This document shows positions 8,675 through 16,044 of a stretch of 64,000 nt of DNA, piece by piece. Location: assembly GCF_023544665.1 (NCBI RefSeq), contig NZ_JAMJFL010000035.1, forward strand, positions 1 to 64,000. The letters are read 5' to 3'. The translations under genes were made by a program, and so were the position numbers. The number at the start of each line of letters is the position of its first letter. The stretch's first letter is position 1. The notes beneath the pieces were generated by a model that was given only the letters and a program-made list of their open reading frames with translations, was not told where the DNA came from and made no database searches. This stretch comes from Streptomyces sp. YS415 (GTDB lineage Bacteria > Actinomycetota > Actinomycetes > Streptomycetales > Streptomycetaceae).

Positions 8675-9930
8675 CGCGGTACCTCGCCCCGTCGGTGCAC
8701 CGGCCGGGCGAGCAGGGCGCCCAGGAAGCCCGCCACCAGGCCCCACAGCAGCGCGAAGCCCAGCGCGCCCCACGTCCGCGGCTTCAGGACCAGCTCCCCG
8801 CCCAGATCGCCCCCCAGGTCGCCGATGCCGAGGACGGACAGGCCGTAGTGCGCCGAGACCTGGGCGACCAGGCAGATCATCAGGACCGTCAGCGCCAGCG
8901 CCACCGCCATCCGTACCGCGTGCTGCCACGCCCGCATACGGCGCGGGGAGCGGGCCGCCATGACGAACGCGGCGGCGAGCACCAGGACCGCGTCGACGAC
9001 CACCAGCCACCACACCCGGCTGTCGTGCTCGGCGAGCGTGCTCAGGTTCAGGGCGGCGGTGTCCGAGCCGCGCAGCACCTCGTCCAGGACCCGCGGCATC
9101 GGCAGCCCGAACGGACCGTCGACGCGGCCGTCCCAGGTGGCGCCGAGGCCGATGGTGAGCGCCAGCCACACCAGGTTCGGCAGGCCGAGCAGGAGCACCG
9201 CCAGGGTCTCCGCCGCGTGGCCGCGGGTGGCGGCGACGACCAGACCGATGACGGCGCCCAGAGCGACGCAGGCCAGCAGCAGCACGACCATGGCGTACGC
9301 GGCGGGCCGTACCGCCTCCTGGAAGCGCAGCAGCCGGGGCGGCAGGGGAGCACGCCGGGACACCAGCAGCGCCAGGATCAGCACGCCCGCCAGCCACAGC
9401 AGCCCGAAGAACAGGGTGAGCGGCACGTCGGCGCGGAAGCCGACCTGGGGGGTGACGCCGAAGAGCTCGCCCAGCTCGCCGAGCGTGTCGTCGCCGAGGG
9501 AGACGGTGAAGGTCTGCCGGGCGGCCAGCGCGAGCCCGAGCAGCGCCAGCAGCCACAGCACGGCGATCCGGGCGGCCCAGCCCGCCAGCTCGCGCACCCC
9601 GGCCACCGCCCGGTGCCGCAACGGCCGCAGGAAACCGGCGGCGATCACCAGCGCGCCGACGAGGGTCACGGACAGCGGGATCACGGCGAGGCCGGCCGCG
9701 GACTCGGCGAGGCCCCCGGCGTCGCCCGACATCTCCACGGTGCCGCCGACGGCGGTCACCACGGTCGCGGCGGCGACCCTCGGGAAGGCGCCGTCCGGGA
9801 GGCCGGTCGCCCCCGCCGCCCACAGGCCGAGCACGGCGACGATCACCATCGCGAGCAGTCCGGCCAGCACGGCGACGAGGGCCTGCGGCCAGCCGTGGCG
9901 GGCCACTGCCTGGTCGGAAGGGGTGCGCAT
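8671..9930 (-). CDS. Streptophobe-family membrane protein
   Basis: A 419-residue, very hydrophobic protein with roughly ten membrane helices, starting MRTPSDQAVARHGWPQALVAVLAGLLAM. The length and pattern match the Streptomyces 'streptophobe' family, whose function is unknown. It is convergent with the kinase gene. In my experience this family often sits near FHA, kinase or DUF6777 genes, which fits here, but that is context only. Confidence 0.75.
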   Translation of the reverse strand: MRTPSDQAVARHGWPQALVAVLAGLLAMVIVAVLGLWAAGATGLPDGAFPRVAAATVVTAVGGTVEMSGDAGGLAESAAGLAVIPLSVTLVGALVIAAGFLRPLRHRAVAGVRELAGWAARIAVLWLLALLGLALAARQTFTVSLGDDTLGELGELFGVTPQVGFRADVPLTLFFGLLWLAGVLILALLVSRRAPLPPRLLRFQEAVRPAAYAMVVLLLACVALGAVIGLVVAATRGHAAETLAVLLLGLPNLVWLALTIGLGATWDGRVDGPFGLPMPRVLDEVLRGSDTAALNLSTLAEHDSRVWWLVVVDAVLVLAAAFVMAARSPRRMRAWQHAVRMAVALALTVLMICLVAQVSAHYGLSVLGIGDLGGDLGGELVLKPRTWGALGFALLWGLVAGFLGALLARPVHRRGEVPR

Positions 9931-10032
9931 GATCACCCTGCCACGCTAAGCAGCGTCCGCCCGCCCCGCCTGCCGGGAGGGCCGTCCGCGTCGGCTTGCG
10001 CAGCGCACCGGCCCGGAGCACACAATGGTGAT

Positions 10033-10083
10033 GATATGGAGAAGCATGGCCATTTAGGTAAAAGGCCATGAAGGTCCCATATC
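10033..10083 (+). promoter_or_regulatory. Nested dyad upstream of the DUF6777 gene
   Basis: Two nearly concentric inverted repeats: outer GATATGG (10033-10039) / CCATATC (10077-10083), inner CATGGCC (10045-10051) / GGCCATG (10064-10070), with a 12-base AT-rich apex. It ends 14 bases before the GTG start. It could be a repressor operator or a 5'-UTR hairpin. Confidence 0.55.
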
Positions 10084-10097
10084 GGGAAGAAGGGCTC

Positions 10098-11396
10098 GTG
10101 AGCGCCGAACCTCCCTCCTCGGGCAGGCCCACAGGACCCCCCTCGGGACCCCTGTCGGGGCCCTCGCAGCCGCCCACCGGTCCGCCCTCCCAGCCTCCGG
10201 GGGGCAGCAGCGGCGGGCCTGCCGGTCCGCCCTCCCAGCCCCCGGGCGGCAGCAGCGGCGGCGGTCAGCCCCCGAGCACCGGGGGAAGCAGTATTCCCCC
10301 GCCGCCGGAACCCCACCGGCCGTGGTGGCGGTCCGTGCCGCGGATCGCCGTGCTCGCCACGGTGGTGGTCGCGGCCGTGGTCATCGCCCTCGTCCTGGGC
10401 CGCGGCGGCGGTGGCGGTGGCGGCGGTGGCGGCGGCACCGCAGGAGGCGGCGAGGTCTTCCTCCAGGCCGCCGGAAAGACCGGCCCCGACCCCTTCACCG
10501 AGTCCACCGCTACGGACAGCTCCGCCCCGCCGGTCACCCCCTCCCCGGCCACCGAGTCGGCCACCGGCAACACCGTCCGCGGCGTCGACGGCGCGGCGCC
10601 CGGCCTGTACGGCGGCACCCGCGAGGCCGCCAGCTGCGACGTGGAGAAGCAGATCAAGGCCCTGCAGGCGGAACCGGCGAAGAACGAGGCGTTCGCCTCC
10701 GTCGCAAGCGTCGAGCCCGCCGGCGTTCCGGCCTACCTGCGCGGCCTCACCCCCGTGCAGCTGCGCATGGACACCCGCGTCACCAACCACGGCTACCGCG
10801 ACGGCAGCGCCACCCCCTACCAGGCCGTCCTCCAGAGCGGCACCGCCGTGCTCGTCGACGACCGCGGAGTGCCCCGGGTGCGCTGCGCCTGCGGCAACCC
10901 GCTGACCGAGCCGGTGGCCCAGCAGAGCACGCCGAAGACCACCGGCGACTCCTGGCCGTCCTACAAGTCCTCGAACGTCGTCGTGGTCGCGCCCGCCACC
11001 ACCGTCGTCGAGGTCTTCGTCGTCTACGACCCCGACCGCGGCGACTGGTTCGAGCGGCACCCCGGTGACACCGGCGGCAAGGACCGCAAGACGGCCCCGC
11101 CCGCCGACCAGCCCTCCCCGTCGCTGACCGAGCCGCCCTCGACCTCGACGTCCTCCGGCACCACCACGGCCGCGTGTCCCGACGCGCCCGACGGGTCGGA
11201 GAACACCTGCCCGCCCACCTCGACGACGCCCTCCGGCCAGATCCAGCCGCCGACCCAGGCACCCCCGGCCTCCCAGCCCCCGTCGGAGCCGGAATCGCCC
11301 GGGACGACCACCCCCGAAGTGCCGCTGACCTCGGACACCACCGGTACGACGACCGAGTCGCAGCCGGGCGTCAGCCCGCTCTCACCGTCGATGTGA
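10098..11396 (+). CDS. DUF6777-type single-pass membrane protein
   Basis: About 432 residues. A Pro/Gly/Ser-rich cytosolic N-terminal tail of ~75 residues with PPSQPPGGSSGG repeats is followed by one membrane helix (IAVLATVVVAAVVIALVLG), a poly-Gly linker, and an extracellular domain (~115-330) with conserved Cys residues (SCDVEK, RCACGNPLTE) and a VYDPDRGDWFERHPG end, then a Ser/Thr/Pro-rich tail. I recognise the core as DUF6777. GTG at 10098 is preferred because GAAGAAGG precedes it; ATG at 10068 is the alternative and would add 10 residues. Function unknown, probably at the cell surface. Confidence 0.75.
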   Translation: MSAEPPSSGRPTGPPSGPLSGPSQPPTGPPSQPPGGSSGGPAGPPSQPPGGSSGGGQPPSTGGSSIPPPPEPHRPWWRSVPRIAVLATVVVAAVVIALVLGRGGGGGGGGGGGTAGGGEVFLQAAGKTGPDPFTESTATDSSAPPVTPSPATESATGNTVRGVDGAAPGLYGGTREAASCDVEKQIKALQAEPAKNEAFASVASVEPAGVPAYLRGLTPVQLRMDTRVTNHGYRDGSATPYQAVLQSGTAVLVDDRGVPRVRCACGNPLTEPVAQQSTPKTTGDSWPSYKSSNVVVVAPATTVVEVFVVYDPDRGDWFERHPGDTGGKDRKTAPPADQPSPSLTEPPSTSTSSGTTTAACPDAPDGSENTCPPTSTTPSGQIQPPTQAPPASQPPSEPESPGTTTPEVPLTSDTTGTTTESQPGVSPLSPSM

Positions 11397-11494
11397 CGTA
11401 TCGGTCCCTTGTACGGGGGGATGTGTAGCGCGGCACTGGGTACGAGCACTCATGCAGCAGTGTCCGGCCAGGTCGGCTTCCGAGAGAGAAACGC

Positions 11495-11947
11495 ATGATC
11501 GAACACGACGGGGCAGTGATTCCGACTGGTTTCGACGTGCCCGTGGAACCGCTCCGACGGGCGGCCCATTACACCGGTGAGCCGGGATGCATCGCCGAGG
11601 CGCGGTCCTTCGCCGCCCTCTTCCTCGGCCGGCTGCGCACCGAATGGTGCGCCGAGATCGACGACCGCGCCCAGGAAGAGGTGCTGCTGGTCGTCAGCGA
11701 GCTGGTCACCAACGCCGACCGGCACAGCAACGGGCCCTACATACTGGAGCTGGAAGGCTCCGACGCCCGGCTCGTGGTCTCCGTCTACGACAGCAGCGCC
11801 GCGCTGCCCCGCCGCTTCCCGCGGGATCCCCAGCGCATCGGCCGGCACGGTCTGGAGATCGTGCACGCGCTGGCGGGTGATGTCGCCGTCGAACGGATCC
11901 CGGTCGGCAAGCGGGTCCGCGCGGTGATCGGTTTCGGCGGGCAGTGA
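11495..11947 (+). CDS. RsbW-like ATP-binding (anti-sigma type) protein
   Basis: A 150-residue GHKL-fold ATPase: N-box LLVVSELVTNADRHS at ~65-80, a degenerate G1 region (VYDSSAALP) and G2-like GRHGLEIVHAL. Streptomyces have dozens of such single-domain proteins, some acting as anti-sigma or kinase partners of anti-anti-sigma factors. No cognate STAS or sigma gene is adjacent. The start ATG follows GAGAGAAACGC. Confidence 0.85.
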   Translation: MIEHDGAVIPTGFDVPVEPLRRAAHYTGEPGCIAEARSFAALFLGRLRTEWCAEIDDRAQEEVLLVVSELVTNADRHSNGPYILELEGSDARLVVSVYDSSAALPRRFPRDPQRIGRHGLEIVHALAGDVAVERIPVGKRVRAVIGFGGQ

Positions 11948-12033
11948 CCCCGGACCGGGCCAACTCCCTGTTCGCCATGGGCGATTTCCCCCAGGGCGGA
12001 ACGCCGAGGCCTTCCCGTCCCGGCCCGGGCTCC

Positions 12034-12039
12034 TAGGCT
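12034..12039 (+). promoter_or_regulatory. -10 hexamer TAGGCT for popR, probably leaderless
   Basis: TAGGCT ends 6 bases before the GTG start of the popR-like gene, and the GGAAGG run abuts the GTG with no spacing, so a ribosome site is not available. A leaderless transcript is the simplest reading. Confidence 0.45.
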
Positions 12040-12045
12040 GGGAAG

Positions 12046-12450
12046 GTGAGCAACCAAGCGCCGAACCAAGCCCACGTCATCCCGCTGCGCCCGCCTGCGC
12101 GCCCGGAACCCTCGCCCCCGCGGTCCGCCGGACCCACCGCCCGGGAACCGCTGTGGCGGGACCTGGTCGGAGACGTCCTGCGGCGCGAACGCCTCGCCCA
12201 GGAACGCACCCTGAAGGACGTGGCCGACGCCGCCCGGATCTCCATGCCCTACCTCTCCGAGGTGGAGCGCGGCCGCAAGGAGGCCTCCTCGGAGGTCCTC
12301 GCGGCCGCCGCCCACGCCCTCGGCCTCGGCCTCGGCGACCTGCTGTCCCGGGCCCAGGGCGAACTGATCCGGCTCACCAGCCGCCACAGCCCGGTCCGCA
12401 GCCGCGGCACGGCCGGTTCGTCGTACGACGGACTCTGCCTGGCCGCCTGA
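12046..12450 (+). CDS. popR: PopR-like activator of clpP3-clpP4
   Basis: A 134-residue XRE/ClgR-type regulator: a disordered Pro-rich N-terminus, then a helix-turn-helix (RTLKDVADAARISMPYLSE, VERGRKEASSEVL) at ~60-100. It ends in CLAA. In S. lividans PopR activates clpP3-clpP4 and is degraded by ClpP1 through its C-terminal alanines; both the ending and the location, next to and convergent with two clpP genes that carry a PopR box, match. This is a strong context-based assignment. A shared hairpin separates it from the clpP4 end. Confidence 0.85.
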   Translation: MSNQAPNQAHVIPLRPPARPEPSPPRSAGPTAREPLWRDLVGDVLRRERLAQERTLKDVADAARISMPYLSEVERGRKEASSEVLAAAAHALGLGLGDLLSRAQGELIRLTSRHSPVRSRGTAGSSYDGLCLAA

Positions 12451-12460
12451 CGCCGCCGTC

Positions 12461-12490
12461 CCGGCGCCTCACACCCCGACGAGGCGCCGG
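12461..12490. terminator. Hairpin between popR and clpP4 ends
   Basis: CCGGCGCCTC / GAGGCGCCGG, a 10-bp stem with a 10-base loop, spans the clpP4 stop codon and follows popR by 11 bases. It can serve both convergent genes. Confidence 0.6.
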
Positions 12491-13071
12491 CTCATCACCT
12501 GGTCGGCCAGGCCGTAGGCGACGGCCTCCTCGGCGGTGAAGACCTTGTCGCGGTCCATGTCGGCGCGCAGCGTCGCCACCTCGTGATGGGTGTGCCGGGA
12601 CAGCACCTCCTCCACCTGGGCGCGGATCCGGACCATCTCCTTGGCCTGGAGCGTCAGATCGGAGACCGTGCCCTGCCGGCCGCCGCTGGCCGGCTGCCCG
12701 AGCAGCACGCGCGCGTGCTCCAGCACGGACCGCCGCCCCGGATCCCCGCCGGCCAGCAGCACGGCCGCCGTGGACGCCGCCTGTCCCACGCACACCGTGG
12801 CGATCGGCGCCTGGACGAAGGTCATCGTGTCGTAGATCGCCATGAGTGAAGTGAACGATCCGCCGGGGGAGTTGATATAGATCGAGACCTCGTTCTCGGG
12901 CGCCGCGGCCTCCAGATGGAGGAGCTGCGCGATGACGACATTGGCCACCCCGTCGTCGATCTCCGTGCCGAGGAAGATGATCCGCTCGTTCAGCAGCCGG
13001 CTGAACACATCGAAGGACCGCTCGCCCTGCGGGGTGCGCTCGATGACGTTCGGAATCGTGTAACTGCCCAT
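12469..13071 (-). CDS. clpP4: ClpP-family subunit lacking the catalytic histidine (ClpP4-like)
   Basis: A 200-residue ClpP fold. The serine is in place (GQAAS, S100) and the aspartate is in DMDRDKVF (~D175), but where ClpP has His in RxMxHQP this protein reads RVLLGQP, Gly125, exactly 25 residues after the Ser as in other ClpPs. The His position is read from unambiguous bases. It is therefore predicted to be proteolytically inactive or impaired and to act as a structural partner of the complete ClpP encoded 2 bases upstream. A mixed ring, gated by a Clp ATPase, is the expected form. Confidence 0.88.
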   Translation of the reverse strand: MGSYTIPNVIERTPQGERSFDVFSRLLNERIIFLGTEIDDGVANVVIAQLLHLEAAAPENEVSIYINSPGGSFTSLMAIYDTMTFVQAPIATVCVGQAASTAAVLLAGGDPGRRSVLEHARVLLGQPASGGRQGTVSDLTLQAKEMVRIRAQVEEVLSRHTHHEVATLRADMDRDKVFTAEEAVAYGLADQVMSRRLVGV

Positions 13072-13073
13072 GA

Positions 13074-13712
13074 CTACAGCCCCATCCGTCGCTTCGAGGC
13101 GGCCGGGCGGACGTCGGTGAGCGACTCCACCACCCGGTCGACCAATCCGTACTCCCTGGCCTCCTCGGCCGTGAACCAGCGGTCCCGGTCGCCGTCCCGG
13201 GAGATCGTCTCCGGGCTCTGGCCGGTGTGTTCGGCGGTCAGCCGCTCGATGGTCCGCTTGGTGTGCTCCAGGTTCTCCGCCTGGATCTCGATGTCCGCGG
13301 TGGTGCCGCCGATACCGGCCGACGGCTGGTGCATCATGATCCGCGCGTTCGGCAGGGCGAAGCGCTTGCCCGCGGTGCCGACGCTCAGCAGGAACTGGCC
13401 CATGCTGGCGGCGAAGCCCATGGCGAGCGTCGACACGTCGTTCGGGATCAGCCGCATGGTGTCGTAGATGGCGAGGCCCGCGTGGACCGAGCCGCCCGGG
13501 CTGTTGATGTACAGGCAGATGTCGGTGCGCGGGTCCTCGGCGGACAGGATCAGCAGCTGCGCGCAGACCCGGTTCGCCGAGACCTCGTCGACCTGCGTGC
13601 CCAGCAGCACGATCCGCTGCCCGAGCAACTGGGCGGCGAGCTGGTCGTCGAACCGGGTGGGCGGGGTGTCGCCCTCCTCCGCCCGGGGAGCCAGTGCGGT
13701 GAGTGGAGTCAT
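13074..13712 (-). CDS. clpP3: ClpP3-like ATP-dependent Clp protease subunit, complete triad
   Basis: A 212-residue serine peptidase subunit with the full triad: S103 in GFAASMG, H128 in ARIMMHQP, and D177 in DRDRWF, at the canonical spacing. It processes proteins unfolded by a Clp ATPase in the cytosol. ATG at 13712 follows GAGGAG, so the upstream in-frame start at 13751 was rejected. It is first gene of the clpP3-clpP4 operon (2-base gap). In S. lividans this pair is normally silent and is induced by PopR when ClpP1 is lost; a PopR box 72 bases upstream agrees. Confidence 0.92.
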   Translation of the reverse strand: MTPLTALAPRAEEGDTPPTRFDDQLAAQLLGQRIVLLGTQVDEVSANRVCAQLLILSAEDPRTDICLYINSPGGSVHAGLAIYDTMRLIPNDVSTLAMGFAASMGQFLLSVGTAGKRFALPNARIMMHQPSAGIGGTTADIEIQAENLEHTKRTIERLTAEHTGQSPETISRDGDRDRWFTAEEAREYGLVDRVVESLTDVRPAASKRRMGL

Positions 13713-13784
13713 GGGATCTCCTCGTCGTGGCGTGGATGCCGTCGACTCCACTGTTGCCCGCGCAGCCTCCGCGCCGGCTGTTTC

Positions 13785-13799
13785 TCTGCCCGCGGCAGA
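13785..13799 (-). promoter_or_regulatory. PopR operator upstream of clpP3
   Basis: TCTGCC-CGC-GGCAGA, a perfect 6-3-6 palindrome identical to the published S. lividans PopR motif (TCTGCC-N3-GGCAGA) as I recall it. It is 72 bases before the clpP3 start, a fitting place for an activator site. Confidence 0.8.
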
Positions 13800-13962
13800 T
13801 CAGCCACGAGCAGAGGGCCGTCCCCGAGTGACGGGAGGCAGCCGTTGCGGCGGGCTGCCGGCGCTCAGCGGCCGGCTCGGCGCGCGCCCGGCGTGGGGGG
13901 TGGATAGCGTGTGGAACCGGACCGGAAAGCCCGGAAAGCCCGATTTCGGAGAGGCCGCAGTC

Positions 13963-14763
13963 ATGGCCGTACAGCCAGAGGGAACCCCCTGTTGGGCCGA
14001 CGCGATGTTCACCGACGTCGAGGGGGCCAAGAGCTTCTACGGCGCTGTCCTCGGCTGGACCTTCGGCGAGGCGTCGACGGAGTTCGGCAGCTACACGCAG
14101 GCCTACGCGGACGGCAAGGCGGTCGCCGCCGTCGTCCCGCCCATGCCCGGACAGGACGGCCCGTCCCAGTGGTGCCTCTACTTCGCGTCCCCGGACGCCG
14201 CCACCACCGCCGGCCGGATCCGCGACAACGGCGGCGAGGTGCTGATGGAGCCGATGCGGGTCGGCGACCTGGGCACCATGTGCCTGGGCCGCGATCCGAG
14301 CGGCGTCGTCTTCGGCGTCTGGCAGGCCGGGGAGCACGAGGGCTTCGAGGCGGCCCCCGAGCAGCCCGGCGCGTTCTGCTGGGCCGAGGTCTTCACCCGG
14401 GAGGCGGAGAAGTCCGACGCGTTCTTCCCCGCCGTCTTCCCCGCGTACACCGCCCAGCAGATGGAGGAGGACGGGGTCGACTTCCGGCTGTTCAACATCC
14501 GCGAGACCGCCGTCCTCGGCCGGATGAGGATGACCGAGGAGTTCCCGCCCGAGATCCCGGCCTACATCAACGTCTACTTCACCGTCGCCGACTGCGACGA
14601 GGCCGTGGCGAAGGCCACCGAGCTCGGCGGGGTCCTGCGGTTCGGGCCCATGGACACGCCCTTCGGCCGGTTCGCCGCGCTCAGTGACCCGCAGGGCGCG
14701 CACTTCTCCGTGCTCGACACCACCACCACCGAGGGCGAGATGCCCAAGCTCACCGACGTCTGA
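13963..14763 (+). CDS. Two-domain VOC (glyoxalase/bleomycin-resistance fold) protein
   Basis: 266 residues made of two tandem VOC modules, about 8-120 and 130-255. The first begins CWADAMFTDVEGAKSFYGAVLGWTFGE; the second begins CWAEVFTREAEKSDAFFPAVF; both end in D(P)xG type strands (LGRDPSGVVFGVW, LSDPQGAHFSVLD). Metal-ligand His/Glu positions are not complete, so a binding rather than lyase role is possible. ATG at 13963 is preceded by GGAGAGG at 8 bases. It is divergent from the clpP3 operon with about 250 bases between starts. Confidence 0.88.
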   Translation: MAVQPEGTPCWADAMFTDVEGAKSFYGAVLGWTFGEASTEFGSYTQAYADGKAVAAVVPPMPGQDGPSQWCLYFASPDAATTAGRIRDNGGEVLMEPMRVGDLGTMCLGRDPSGVVFGVWQAGEHEGFEAAPEQPGAFCWAEVFTREAEKSDAFFPAVFPAYTAQQMEEDGVDFRLFNIRETAVLGRMRMTEEFPPEIPAYINVYFTVADCDEAVAKATELGGVLRFGPMDTPFGRFAALSDPQGAHFSVLDTTTTEGEMPKLTDV

Positions 14764-14809
14764 CCGGGCGGGCACCGGTCACCGCCTTGGCCCATGGCAT
14801 GATCGGCGC

Positions 14810-15490
14810 ATGCGTGAACGAGTAGTGGCCGCGTGCGACGGGGCTTCGAAGGGAAACCCCGGGCCCGCGGCCTGGGCCTGGGTGGTCGCCGACGAAACGG
14901 AGACCCCGGCCCGCTGGGAAGCCGGACCGCTCGGCAAGGCCACCAACAACGTCGCCGAACTCACGGCGCTGGAGCGCCTGTTGGCGGCGACCGACCCCGA
15001 GGTGCCGCTGGAGGTCCGGATGGACTCCCAGTACGCGATGAAGGCCGTCACCACCTGGCTGCCGGGCTGGAAGCGCAACGGCTGGAAGACCTCGGCCGGC
15101 AAGCCGGTCGCCAACCAGGAGCTCGTCGTACGCATCGACGAGCTCCTGGCCGGCCGTTCCGTCGAATTCCGCTATGTGCCCGCTCACCAGGTCGACGGCG
15201 ACAAGCTCAACGACTTCGCCGACCGGGCCGCGAGCCAGGCGGCCATCGTCCAGGAGCCCGCGGGCAGCGGCCTCGGCTCGCCCGAGCCGCCGCCCGCCCC
15301 GGACGCCCCCGCCAAGGCGCCGCGCCGCTCCACGGCCAAGAAGAGCGGCGGCGGCTCCTCCGCGCGCACCATCAAGGCGAAGTTCCCCGGCCGCTGTCTA
15401 TGCGGCCGTTCCTACGCCGCGGGCGAGCCCATCGCCAAGAACGCGCAGGGCTGGGGCCACCCGGAGTGCCGGACGGAAGCGGCGGGGTAG
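14810..15490 (+). CDS. Ribonuclease HI with Cys-containing C-terminal extension
   Basis: 226 residues. The RNase H domain (~1-140) carries the carboxylates: ACDGASKGNPGP, NNVAELTALE, RMDSQYA and DKLNDFAD. It cleaves the RNA strand of RNA:DNA hybrids. A Pro/Ala linker leads to a C-terminal module (~185-226) PGRCLCGRSYAAGEPIAKNAQGWGHPEC, whose CxC...HxxC spacing suggests a small zinc-binding fold. ATG at 14810 is where homology begins; there is little space for a ribosome site and CATGAT precedes it, so a leaderless mRNA is possible. Confidence 0.88.
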   Translation: MRERVVAACDGASKGNPGPAAWAWVVADETETPARWEAGPLGKATNNVAELTALERLLAATDPEVPLEVRMDSQYAMKAVTTWLPGWKRNGWKTSAGKPVANQELVVRIDELLAGRSVEFRYVPAHQVDGDKLNDFADRAASQAAIVQEPAGSGLGSPEPPPAPDAPAKAPRRSTAKKSGGGSSARTIKAKFPGRCLCGRSYAAGEPIAKNAQGWGHPECRTEAAG

Positions 15491-15499
15491 CTCAGGCGG

Positions 15500-15952
15500 T
15501 CACACCACGGCGCCGCGCCAGCTGCCGGTCGCCCGGCCGCGGTCCTCGATGAACGACTTGAAGCGCTCGAGGTCGCCCTTGGCCTGGCGCTTCACGAACC
15601 CGAGCTTGTCGCCGACCTTCTCGGTGAGGGTGTCGGGGTGGAAGTCCATCTGGAGCATCACCTTGGTGTGCTCCTCGTCGAGCCGGTGGAAGGTCACCAC
15701 ACCCGCCTGATGGGCCTGGCCGCCGACCGTGGTCCAGGCGACCCGCTCGTCCGGGATCTGCTCGGTGATCTCCGCGTCGAACTCCCGCTGCACCCCGTCG
15801 ACCTTCGTCACCCAGTGCGTGAGCGTGTCGGTGCGCTGCTCGATGCGCTCCACCCCGCTCATGAACTCGGGAAACGACTCGAACTGGGTCCACTGGTTGT
15901 ACGCGGTGTGGACCGGGACGCCGACCTCGATGGATTCCTCGACCTTTGACAT
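15500..15952 (-). CDS. SRPBCC-family (cyclase/dehydrase-like) protein
   Basis: 150 residues of the START-like SRPBCC fold: MSKVEESIEVGVPVHTAYNQWTQFESFPEFMSGV is the typical first strand and helix, RFKSFIEDRG the last helix. Such proteins bind hydrophobic ligands; single-domain forms in Streptomyces outside polyketide clusters are of unknown role. ATG at 15952 follows GGAAGGG, so the longer upstream start was rejected. It lies downstream of melC2 on the same strand with 92 bases between, so it may be transcribed separately. Confidence 0.82.
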   Translation of the reverse strand: MSKVEESIEVGVPVHTAYNQWTQFESFPEFMSGVERIEQRTDTLTHWVTKVDGVQREFDAEITEQIPDERVAWTTVGGQAHQAGVVTFHRLDEEHTKVMLQMDFHPDTLTEKVGDKLGFVKRQAKGDLERFKSFIEDRGRATGSWRGAVV

Positions 15953-16044
15953 GAGTCGCCCTTCCTTGGTCTGTGTACGGTTCCCGGCACGGGTTACCGC
16001 GTGCCCTGGGGACAAACCGCTGGAAGGGTGACTCGGTTCACGGC

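Noticed and set aside
10068..10097. ATG at 10068 as the DUF6777 start
   Set aside because: Its upstream sequence lies inside the dyad and gives a poor ribosome site; GTG at 10098 has GAAGAAGG. Not excluded.
12700..12720. His in VLEHAR of the ClpP4-like protein as the catalytic base
   Set aside because: It is five residues before the conserved position and aligns with the Asn/Ser of LPNxR in other ClpPs.
13837..13859. GGCAGCC-N9-GGCTGCC inverted repeat as a second PopR box
   Set aside because: The half-sites differ from TCTGCC/GGCAGA and spacing is 9 rather than 3; it may be chance at this GC content.
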